Source: Elusimicrobia bacterium RIFOXYB2_FULL_48_7 (lineage in GTDB: Bacteria; Elusimicrobiota; Endomicrobiia; CG1-02-37-114; XYA2-FULL-39-19). Taken from it: a stretch of 18,077 nucleotides of DNA. Numbering within the stretch: position 1 is the stretch's first letter; every line of letters starts with the position of its first letter. The notes beneath the pieces were generated by a model that was given only the letters and a program-made list of their open reading frames with translations, did not search any database and was not told the origin of the DNA. The stretch lies in assembly GCA_001800495.1 (NCBI GenBank), contig MGVM01000007.1, forward strand, positions 1 to 18,077, read 5' to 3'. The position numbers and the translations under genes were made by a program. This document shows, in pieces, positions 7,582 through 13,644 of this stretch.

Positions 7582-7881
7582 CTATTTTATTCCTCTGGAG
7601 ACAACGTAGACGATGAAACAAGAACCCATAAAAAGCAACGGAAGCAGGACTGTTGAAACTATGCCCACAAGCACATATTTTTTCTTTTTAATTAATCCTT
7701 GATGAATAAGAATAGCTAAAATGAATGGTACTGAGATCACCGTTATCCAAACAGAAACAAGAGACGTAGCCTCAACTTTTAAAATGATAAAAACCAATAT
7801 TATAGTCGAAAAGAGACCTATACAAAAATCAAGGACCTGCATTCCTTTTATTTTATTGTTCTCAGATTTGTGTTCTTCCAT
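7582..7881 (-). CDS. Small three-helix membrane protein, paralogue A
   Basis: The family is unknown. The 99-residue product has hydrophobic segments at about 16-35, 41-59 and 70-94, with a GSC in the last segment and basic residues between helices 2 and 3 (KKKK). It is a diverged duplicate of the next gene (7246-7566). It overlaps the 3' end of the Lgt-like gene by 20 bp and has its own strong site AAAGGAGG before the ATG, so it is translated in the same transcript. It could form a heteromer with its paralogue. Confidence 0.75.
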   Translation of the reverse strand: MEEHKSENNKIKGMQVLDFCIGLFSTIILVFIILKVEATSLVSVWITVISVPFILAILIHQGLIKKKKYVLVGIVSTVLLPLLFMGSCFIVYVVSRGIK

Positions 7882-8626
7882 AGTCAGCCTCCTTTTGCCG
7901 ATTGAATATTGTTTCTTTCATTATATAAAAAATAACCACTAACACTGCCATGAACTGGTAACCAGTTAACCCAAAATAAAATTTACTGCCGGCCCTGATA
8001 AACTCTTCAAAAAATCTGAAACTAAAATACAGTATCATAAACCGGCTGAAAAGCTTTCCTGGAAGGAAGCGGTTTTTTACTATAATTAAATATATGAACA
8101 CCCCAAACATGAACAACGATTCATATAACTGTGTAGGATGTCTAAGAACATCATCACCAAAATTAACTCCCAACGGCAAACCTGTTGGAATACCATAGCA
8201 GCAACCTTTAAGGAAACAACCTATCCTTCCTACAGCTATCCCAAGCGCTATTGCCGGGGCAAAATCATTGCCTCTTCGTTGTTTGATGTCTAACTTCTTT
8301 TTTACGAAATATACTGATAATGCACCGCCAACAAGCCCGCCCACAATAGTCCTGCCGCTCAAAACCGGCCCCATATCCGGAAAGCTTGCAATTATAGCTT
8401 TGTAATTCAATATCCATATCGGAAGCTTGGCCCCAAGCGCTCCGCCGATTAACGCGGAAGCTATAATAACAACACTATTGGAACTGTCACCTAAGTTTTT
8501 TGAACCCTTGATGAATACTATGACTGCCGCTACAATGCCTAGCGCTACAAAAAACGAGTACGACGAGACACCATACCCGGCTATATTAAACAGTACAGGC
8601 CTAATTCCTGTTAGTTCAGGATACAT
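7862..8626 (-). CDS. Variant Lgt-like prolipoprotein diacylglyceryl transferase family protein
   Basis: Lgt moves diacylglycerol from phosphatidylglycerol to a lipobox cysteine in the inner membrane. This 254-residue, multi-helix protein matches the family core GRIGCFLKGCCYG (133-145) and RHPTQLYE (162-169), and keeps the C-terminal YFSFR...EFIR with Tyr200, Arg204 and Arg211. The loop that normally reads SFHGG reads TIVGG, so the His equivalent to E. coli His103 is Val95. The NGE of the signature is replaced by KGC, and Cys137, Cys142 and Cys143 are added. I chose the ATG at 8626 because AAGGAG (8637-8642) precedes it; a longer form from 8668 would overlap the upstream gene by 53 bp. It may use a substrate other than a prelipoprotein, or be a housekeeping variant. 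Confidence 0.82.
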   Translation of the reverse strand: MYPELTGIRPVLFNIAGYGVSSYSFFVALGIVAAVIVFIKGSKNLGDSSNSVVIIASALIGGALGAKLPIWILNYKAIIASFPDMGPVLSGRTIVGGLVGGALSVYFVKKKLDIKQRRGNDFAPAIALGIAVGRIGCFLKGCCYGIPTGLPLGVNFGDDVLRHPTQLYESLFMFGVFIYLIIVKNRFLPGKLFSRFMILYFSFRFFEEFIRAGSKFYFGLTGYQFMAVLVVIFYIMKETIFNRQKEADYGRTQI

Positions 8627-9077
8627 TTTTGGTCTGCTCCTTTTTGAGAAAAGTGCAGCAACTGTCATTTGTCAAGCAACCGTAAAGCTTCAAAGCCGAA
8701 CAGAATCCAAGCGCACCCGCTGTTTTAGCCAGGGAAACAAAGAAGACAAATATCCAACCTAACCTTTCATTAAAAAAATACAGTAACAACAGGCATACCA
8801 ATGTCAGCAAGGCTCCGAATGAATGGGCAAACCGCATGCCGCGTTTATCAAGCATCTCTTCTTTTAAGTGCATAAGCTTGCCTATGGTGATGTTGTAAAG
8901 CATTATTAGTGGAGCCCTTTGTATGCCAAGTACTGCGGATAGCGCAAGGATAACAAACGCTAAAAGTATCAGCCATTTCAGCCTGAATATAAACCCTATC
9001 CAGAATATCACGGCAAGTGTTATCCTGCAAAAGTTAAAGGAAGCTTTCGGCACTGTAACTGGTATTACTGTTCTCAT
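8616..9077 (-). CDS. DUF4395-like membrane protein
   Basis: The 153-residue product has about four hydrophobic segments (roughly 18-32, 34-52, 86-102 and 107-127). Its cysteine-containing end, FCSALKLYGC and then CC, resembles the DUF4395 family signature (FC-x2-C-x-LYG), although the middle Cys is absent. Function is not established for the family; some members sit beside thioredoxin-like proteins. It overlaps the upstream methyltransferase by 4 bp (ATGA) and the Lgt-like gene by 11 bp, so the three are very likely made together. The family assignment is from memory of the pattern and is moderate. Confidence 0.65.
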   Translation of the reverse strand: MRTVIPVTVPKASFNFCRITLAVIFWIGFIFRLKWLILLAFVILALSAVLGIQRAPLIMLYNITIGKLMHLKEEMLDKRGMRFAHSFGALLTLVCLLLLYFFNERLGWIFVFFVSLAKTAGALGFCSALKLYGCLTNDSCCTFLKKEQTKNVS

Positions 9078-9721
9078 TTTTTTCCTCCAAGCTTAAGTTT
9101 TGGAAAAAACATACCTACTTCCTTTTGGTATGTTTCATATTCCGAAAAATATTTTTTAAGCAGTTCTTCTTCCTGGTTCGCCCTGTAACGCATGAAGGGT
9201 ATAAAAACCAGCGTAGTTGCCAGGAACGACGCGTAATTCTGGTATACAAGGCTTCCTCCATAAAACATCCATATAAGCGAGGCATACAAGGGATGCCGGA
9301 CATAGCGGTACATTCCCTCGCGCACGAACGTTTGGTCCTTATAGACCCTGATTTGATTAGCCCAATTACCCGCGAGCGCGACCCTTCCTTTGATATTTAC
9401 TATGCTGCCTGCCACAATCAATAGCAGACCGATTGAAATCAAGGTAATTCTAGCTGTAATTCCTGGTACGTTGAAACACCCTATATTTTTAGCTGTCAAG
9501 TAATAATACACGGCAAAAAATAGGAACATTGTTCCTGTCTCTACGATGCTTTTCTTTTCATGGCGTGTATCTTTTTCCTTTTTGCTTTCGGTGAAATTAA
9601 TCATTATCGCTATAATAATAGCAAACACACATAAAACTATAATTATTTGCGCTATTAACCCGAAAACCGCCAGAGGGGAACTAACTGCATCACCATAAAC
9701 TGCACTAATAAAATCAAGCAT
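9074..9721 (-). CDS. Isoprenylcysteine carboxyl methyltransferase (ICMT/PEMT)-like membrane methyltransferase
   Basis: The 215-residue product has N-terminal hydrophobic helices (about 19-42, 62-78 and 90-110). It then shows the family SAM-binding pattern GNW (118-120), EGMYRYVRHPLY (135-146) and the C-terminal EEELLKKYFSEYETY (184-198). Proteins of this group methylate the carboxyl or head group of membrane-anchored substrates, including phospholipids and prenylated cysteines. The bacterial substrate cannot be read from sequence. It overlaps the radical SAM gene by 8 bp and the DUF4395-like gene by 4 bp. Context suggests a lipid or lipidated substrate made by its neighbours. Confidence 0.85.
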   Translation of the reverse strand: MLDFISAVYGDAVSSPLAVFGLIAQIIIVLCVFAIIIAIMINFTESKKEKDTRHEKKSIVETGTMFLFFAVYYYLTAKNIGCFNVPGITARITLISIGLLLIVAGSIVNIKGRVALAGNWANQIRVYKDQTFVREGMYRYVRHPLYASLIWMFYGGSLVYQNYASFLATTLVFIPFMRYRANQEEELLKKYFSEYETYQKEVGMFFPKLKLGGKK

Positions 9722-11093
9722 TTGCCCGCCTATGGAACAAGTTATAAGCCGAAAAAGGTATACGTTTCATATCGCTGGTTATTACGTGCACGCATTCCTT
9801 ACGCAGTGAACGCAAATCAAAATTGTAGGCGTCAACGAACGAAGTTGCTGTTATACGGAAAGTGTTCTCACTTATATATTCTATCTTCTTCTCTTTACGT
9901 TTCAGGTGGAGACCGAAGGGTAGCAACGGTTTCAGTCCCTTGATAAAATCAAAGCATTGGCAGAACTGCCCTTCGGTCATTTGATTCAAGGCTTCCTTCA
10001 TGATGTCTTCGGTTGTAAAGGAAAATGTGTTCCTGATAAAGGGAAGAAAGTCCTGAACTTTGAGGTTCCTGGTTATAGGCAGGAATCCCCGACCATCTCT
10101 GTATAAGTATGTTACCGCCACCCTTTCAACATTACAGGGTAAGGCTACAAAATCGTCCTTTCTAATTATACCATTCGTTTGCTTTTCTATATCTTTAAGT
10201 ATACCTGAAACGGTTGACCGCTTTAACATATCAACACCGTCATTATTGCCATTATAATATGCCATCTGCTGAAAGTTTATTCCCCTGACGTATTTTGAAT
10301 TCAAAGCAAAATTTATTATAGCGCCTATCTCAGTATCATTGACACCGTTCTCTATAGTAGAAACAAGTGTTACCGGTACTTTATACGCTGCGAGGTTTTC
10401 GACTGCTTTAATCTTAATTTCTCTCATATCCCGTCCGCGCAAGTGTTCTTGTGCTTTTTTTTCAAAACCGTCAAATTGAAGGTATATCTCGAAACCGCCT
10501 TTAAATTTCCCTAGCTCCGCTGCAAACGACATATCTTCGGCAATGCGTATGCCGTTGGTATTAAGCATGATATACTTGATTTTCTTTTCCCGGGCTTTCT
10601 CTATAATCTTGATTATATCGGGATGAAGCGTCGGCTCTCCACCGCTTATCTGTAGTATTTCTGCCTGGCCGCCTTCTGACTCTATGTAAAAATCCATTAT
10701 TGAATTTAGTTGGTCCAGAGACAGTGTTTTACCGATATCTCCGGCAGCAAAGCATTGGGGGCAATTAAGATTGCATTTATCAATAACTTCAATTAAGCCT
10801 ATACAGGTATGCTGTTCGTGTTCCGGGCAAAGGCCGCAATCATGCGGACATCCTTTTAAAGAACCCGTTTGAGCTGTTGATGCGGTGCCTGGTTTATCGT
10901 AAATATTCCGCTTTAGATAATATTCTGCATCTTCTTCAAGAAGTTCATAACGTTTGCCGTGCACTTTGCAGTCCTTTAATAACAGCACGCGATTGTCCTT
11001 AATAACGATTTTCGCCGGTATTAAGGCCATGCACTCATGACAAATACTTGTTGCCTCGGAATGATATAAATAGCCTCTGTCTGCTTTTTTCAT
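9714..11093 (-). CDS. Radical SAM enzyme of the tetraether synthase-like (Tes/MSS) family
   Basis: The 459-residue product has the layout I associate with the archaeal tetraether lipid synthase (MJ0619) group and its bacterial relatives. A rubredoxin-like N-terminal site is formed by C18xxC21 and C42xxH45. A second cluster motif is C82xxxC86xxC89 with QHTC97. The radical SAM motif is C107xxxC111xxC114, followed by SGGEPTLHPD (150-159), LNTNGIR (177-183) and YLQFDG (204-209). The ending FVDAYNFD...CVH...IPFSAYN matches the family C-terminal signature, with PFS replacing the usual PFC. Such enzymes activate inert methyl or methylene carbons of lipid tails and join them. Exact chemistry here is inferred. 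It shares an ATGA overlap with marR. Confidence 0.85.
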   Translation of the reverse strand: MKKADRGYLYHSEATSICHECMALIPAKIVIKDNRVLLLKDCKVHGKRYELLEEDAEYYLKRNIYDKPGTASTAQTGSLKGCPHDCGLCPEHEQHTCIGLIEVIDKCNLNCPQCFAAGDIGKTLSLDQLNSIMDFYIESEGGQAEILQISGGEPTLHPDIIKIIEKAREKKIKYIMLNTNGIRIAEDMSFAAELGKFKGGFEIYLQFDGFEKKAQEHLRGRDMREIKIKAVENLAAYKVPVTLVSTIENGVNDTEIGAIINFALNSKYVRGINFQQMAYYNGNNDGVDMLKRSTVSGILKDIEKQTNGIIRKDDFVALPCNVERVAVTYLYRDGRGFLPITRNLKVQDFLPFIRNTFSFTTEDIMKEALNQMTEGQFCQCFDFIKGLKPLLPFGLHLKRKEKKIEYISENTFRITATSFVDAYNFDLRSLRKECVHVITSDMKRIPFSAYNLFHRRANA

Positions 11094-11569
11094 AACAACC
11101 CGCTCTTTTTTACATTATTCCTGATGGTTTCTATGCTTTTAATAAGTTGTTGTATTTCCTGCTTTTTCAGTCCAGACATCAGCTTGTTCACCGCTTCAAA
11201 ATACCCGGCTTCTGCTTGCTTTAGTGTCTTATCTCCGTCCTTCGTAATTCTAATAAGATTAACCCTTCTATCTTTAGGATCTGCCAGTCTTTCAACATAC
11301 TTTGCCTTCTCAAGTCTGTCTATTATACCTGTCATATCTGCCTTGTTAACGAACAACCGTTTACTTAAGACATTTTGCGGTAAACTGTTACTAGTCGAAT
11401 ACTTTAACTGCATAAGCACGTTAAACTGGGCATCTGTGATACCATATTTACTGAAATACCTATAGGATGCCCTGTAAAATACTGTACCGGTATAAACAAT
11501 GTTTAGCAAGCATTCATGTTCAACTGTTTCTATTGGTGTTTCTAATCCAAGTTCTTCATTTAAACTCAT
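11090..11569 (-). CDS. MarR-family transcriptional regulator
   Basis: The 159-residue product has the MarR winged-helix layout: helices at 15-40, a recognition region LSKRLFVNKADMTGIIDRLE (about 68-87) and the wing ADPKDRRVNLIRITKDG (96-112), where the DxR signature is clear. A dimerisation helix ends the chain. It is the first gene of the - strand cluster and overlaps the radical SAM gene by 4 bp, so it probably represses its own operon. A perfect palindrome lies 14 bp before its start. Members of the family usually respond to lipophilic or phenolic ligands; the effector here is unknown. Confidence 0.9.
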   Translation of the reverse strand: MSLNEELGLETPIETVEHECLLNIVYTGTVFYRASYRYFSKYGITDAQFNVLMQLKYSTSNSLPQNVLSKRLFVNKADMTGIIDRLEKAKYVERLADPKDRRVNLIRITKDGDKTLKQAEAGYFEAVNKLMSGLKKQEIQQLIKSIETIRNNVKKSGLL

Positions 11570-11583
11570 ATAGTAACCCCTTT

Positions 11584-11641
11584 TTGTTTACACCTAAACA
11601 ATCTATACCTATAATATACATATATATACCTATGTTGTCAA
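11584..11641 (-). promoter_or_regulatory. marR cluster promoter with palindromic operator
   Basis: On the - strand TTGACA (11636-11641), a 17-bp spacer and TATATT (11613-11618) form a good sigma-70-type promoter. Just downstream of the expected start point lies a perfect inverted repeat, TTGTTTA-N4-TAAACAA (11584-11601), of the size bound by a MarR dimer. ATAGGTATA also occurs twice about two helical turns apart around the -10 element. Confidence 0.7.
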
Positions 11642-11754
11642 GGGGCAAAATAAATCTTTCAAAATTTCGCAATATGACATTCTTAGTGCGTCATCCCTAG
11701 TGCTTGTCACCGTTAATATCCAGCTATAATCAGCCAGTAATTGCGCAAATTCTG

Positions 11755-11784
11755 TTGAATTATTTTCATTTATGTGTATATAAT
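11755..11784 (+). promoter_or_regulatory. Promoter for the ribbon-helix-helix pair
   Basis: TTGAAT (11755-11760), an 18-bp spacer and a perfect TATAAT (11779-11784) precede the first ribbon-helix-helix-like gene by about 38 bp. A GGGAGG ribosome-binding site follows at 11811-11816. Confidence 0.65.
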
Positions 11785-11822
11785 GTTAATGGCAGCGCAG
11801 TCTATCACTCGGGAGGTTTGCC

Positions 11823-12140
11823 ATGAAGGACGATATGAAATCGGTTAAATTTTGGATGGATTACGATACCCACCAAAGCCTTTGGTTGTATTGCTACCGC
11901 CATAAATTGACTCTTTCTGGAGCGCTCCGGCAGGCCGTAAAGGCCATAAACAAGCTACATTATGGGGAATTACTACAGCAGATGAAAGAACCTGGCTCCA
12001 CCGCTGTTGAGAATTACTTTGGAACCCCAAGAAATGAGCGCAGCCGGAAACTCGGGAAACAGCTCCAAAAAGATAGCTTGAAAGAGATTTATGGAGCCGT
12101 CCGGGAAGAATTCAAGGAAAAGGTGCCGGGTGTGCTATGA
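11823..12140 (+). CDS. Ribbon-helix-helix-like small protein 1
   Basis: The 105-residue product begins with a short strand SVKFWM (7-12) followed by two helices (about 14-27 and 31-46), the size and order of a ribbon-helix-helix DNA-binding domain. A charged helical tail follows from residue 47. GGGAGG precedes the ATG by six bases. It shares the pattern (S/S)(V/I)KFW..D..... and a helix starting at T(L/M)S..LR..(V/C)(K/R)AI with the next gene. It may be a regulator or antitoxin-like protein; no toxin is recognised nearby. It is shared by neither of the flanking - strand operons. Confidence 0.7.
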   Translation: MKDDMKSVKFWMDYDTHQSLWLYCYRHKLTLSGALRQAVKAINKLHYGELLQQMKEPGSTAVENYFGTPRNERSRKLGKQLQKDSLKEIYGAVREEFKEKVPGVL

Positions 12141-12310
12141 AGAACAAGAAATCAATCAAATTTTGGCTACCTGATGACCTTTACAACGCGGTATATGCGG
12201 CGGCTAAGTGCCGGAAAACAACCATGTCCCGGGTACTAAGAACGTGCTGTAGGGCTATTTTTGATGTCCTGACAGAGGAATTGAAATGTGATGCTTCAAA
12301 GGTTATTTAG
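12137..12310 (+). CDS. Ribbon-helix-helix-like small protein 2
   Basis: A 57-residue product starting MKNKKSIKFWLPDDLYNAVY and ending CDASKVI. It is little more than one ribbon-helix-helix domain: strand KSIKFWLP (5-12), helix 12-24, turn, helix from TTMSRVLRTCCRAI (28-41). Its ATG overlaps the stop of protein 1 (ATGA), so the two are translated together, and the shared pattern shows they are diverged duplicates. It could act as a hetero-partner of protein 1. The small size made it easy to miss. Confidence 0.7.
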   Translation: MKNKKSIKFWLPDDLYNAVYAAAKCRKTTMSRVLRTCCRAIFDVLTEELKCDASKVI

Positions 12311-12421
12311 GAGAAGGTTGGGACCAGTGAGAGATAGATTTGTAAGAAAAGTCATCACTTCTGATTCAGATTATTCGTTTAAGAATTTCATTAAAAGTTT
12401 GAGAAATCAAAACGTCCATAT

Positions 12422-12748
12422 TTATAGTACAGATCCAATTATTTTGTTTATAGTTTTATCTATTACATTATTTACGAATTTATCCAATTTTGCCTGAGAA
12501 AGGCCTTTTTGTTTTAAAGCTTCCATTTTTCCAAGTGTAATTTCTCCTCGTACTAGAGTTGGAAGACTCTCTGCTTTTAAATTTCCACTAGCGATAGCTA
12601 TCATCCATTCTTCCATCTTTTTCTTTGAGGATTCAAAGGTATCACCCATGGCATTAATAACAAGATCTGAGTTATCCTTAAATTCTTTGACCGCTATATC
12701 TGCCACCTCTTCTCCTAATTCTTTGAAAATTTCTTTGAAATCACTCAT
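12422..12748 (-). CDS. Helical hypothetical protein in the CBASS operon
   Basis: I cannot assign a function. The 108-residue product is predicted largely helical and charged, with no signal peptide or membrane segment. A central amphipathic stretch, SSKKKMEEWMIAIASGNL (40-57), precedes a turn with LVRGE. The C-terminal helix LDKFVNNVIDKTINKIIGSVL is moderately hydrophobic. AGGAGATAA sits before the ATG. It is the last gene of the - strand run, 11 bp after the lipoprotein gene. This pair resembles conserved hypothetical pairs I have the impression of seeing in other genomes, but I cannot confirm that here. Confidence 0.7.
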   Translation of the reverse strand: MSDFKEIFKELGEEVADIAVKEFKDNSDLVINAMGDTFESSKKKMEEWMIAIASGNLKAESLPTLVRGEITLGKMEALKQKGLSQAKLDKFVNNVIDKTINKIIGSVL

Positions 12749-12759
12749 GGTCTTATCTC

Positions 12760-13176
12760 CTATTCTTTTCTCTTGCCGCTTTCTAGTTCAATTATTTTAT
12801 CAAATGCACTTCTGATTTGTTTCTTTTTTTCACCTACTAAATATGCTTCAAGCGAATCCCTTGTTTTCCAGTCTTTCAAAAATGTTCCCAACATATCTTT
12901 ATCAGGATCAATAAGCATTTCCCATAATTGTGTCGTAATCTCATTTTTAGGCCGTCCCTTTTCATATTCGTAAGCTTTTTCAATTCTCAGAAGAAGCTGT
13001 TCTACTTCTTCTGTATGTTTACTGTATGTGTCAGTGGCATTGTCCATCAACCGCAAAGCATCTACCTTGAGTTCAACAGCTTGGGAATATGCGTGTTGGC
13101 TAAACGGCGATATTGTTGCACATCCGAGCATACTTCCTATTAAAAGTCCAACCAGTAATGTTTTAAATTGTTTCAT
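12760..13176 (-). CDS. Putative lipoprotein in the CBASS operon
   Basis: The 138-residue product has a classic type II signal peptide: MKQFK, a hydrophobic core TLLVGLLIGSML and Cys19 in MLGC. Methionine at -3 is a slightly unusual lipobox. The mature part is helical and charged with no further membrane segment, including AVELKVDALRLMDNA and a LRIEKAYEYEKGRP segment. GGAG precedes the ATG. It lies 12 bp after the E2-like gene and 11 bp before the helical protein, inside the CBASS transcript. It would be anchored at the membrane. The function is unknown; it could be unrelated cargo or a membrane-side partner of the patatin effector. Confidence 0.75.
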   Translation of the reverse strand: MKQFKTLLVGLLIGSMLGCATISPFSQHAYSQAVELKVDALRLMDNATDTYSKHTEEVEQLLLRIEKAYEYEKGRPKNEITTQLWEMLIDPDKDMLGTFLKDWKTRDSLEAYLVGEKKKQIRSAFDKIIELESGKRKE

Positions 13177-13188
13177 ACTTTTTCTCCG

Positions 13189-13644
13189 TTATTCTATTTC
13201 AAGTGTGTCCTCTTCTTTATTTGTTGTTGGGTGAACACCTCCTCCCAGCCATTCACCAGTAATATGCCACATTTCATAATAAAATAGCCATAATGATAAC
13301 CAGGGTACAATTGTTTTGCTTATGTACATCAGGGGAGACCATTCTCTTGTCCCAGGTAAGTACAGACAAGGCCGTTGCCCTGAATATACATGAGGGATAC
13401 TTGTTTCGCCTTCCCGTATAAACAGTTTTGGTTCTAAAACATATGCTTTTGGAGAATAACTTTCCGGTCTATATACAATCTTTACTTTGTAATTAAAGCT
13501 GATTGGTGCCGGTTGAAGATATCCTGTCCAAGACAACCCGCCTGATATTTTATCACATTTGAATTCCGGGACCACTTCAGACATAAAATACCTTTGCTCA
13601 GCCAAAGTTAGTTTTCTTTTTGTTTTAAAATATTTAGTCACCAT
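13189..13644 (-). CDS. CBASS E2-like conjugating protein (short type II)
   Basis: The 151-residue product matches the stand-alone E2-like protein of short type II CBASS. Its core reads HVYSGQRPCLYLPGTREWSP (85-104), with the likely catalytic Cys93 and a preceding His85. The typical end is TIVPWLSLWLFYYEMWHITG followed by EWLGGGVHP. Related E2 domains in full type II systems (Cap2) are fused to an E1 domain and attach the C-terminus of the CD-NTase to a target, priming it. No E1 is present here. The gene overlaps the CD-NTase stop by 11 bp and has only a weak ribosome-binding site, so it is probably translated by coupling. Confidence 0.85.
   Translation of the reverse strand: MVTKYFKTKRKLTLAEQRYFMSEVVPEFKCDKISGGLSWTGYLQPAPISFNYKVKIVYRPESYSPKAYVLEPKLFIREGETSIPHVYSGQRPCLYLPGTREWSPLMYISKTIVPWLSLWLFYYEMWHITGEWLGGGVHPTTNKEEDTLEIE

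Larger units (their letters stand above)
11570..11822. other. Divergent intergenic region between marR and the ribbon-helix-helix pair
   Basis: These 253 bases hold the leftward marR promoter and operator at one end and a rightward promoter at the other. Between about 11645 and 11750 I see no gene, RNA or strong repeat. Confidence 0.6.

Noticed and set aside
8627..8668. A longer start for the Lgt-like protein
   Set aside because: It would overlap the DUF4395-like gene by 53 bp, and its added residues are basic and coded within that gene; the ATG at 8626 has a clear AAGGAG.
12288..12497. A 69-codon + strand open frame after the ribbon-helix-helix pair
   Set aside because: It overlaps the end of the second ribbon-helix-helix gene and the C-terminal coding part of the helical CBASS-operon protein on the other strand, and has no convincing ribosome-binding site. 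It is probably antisense noise.
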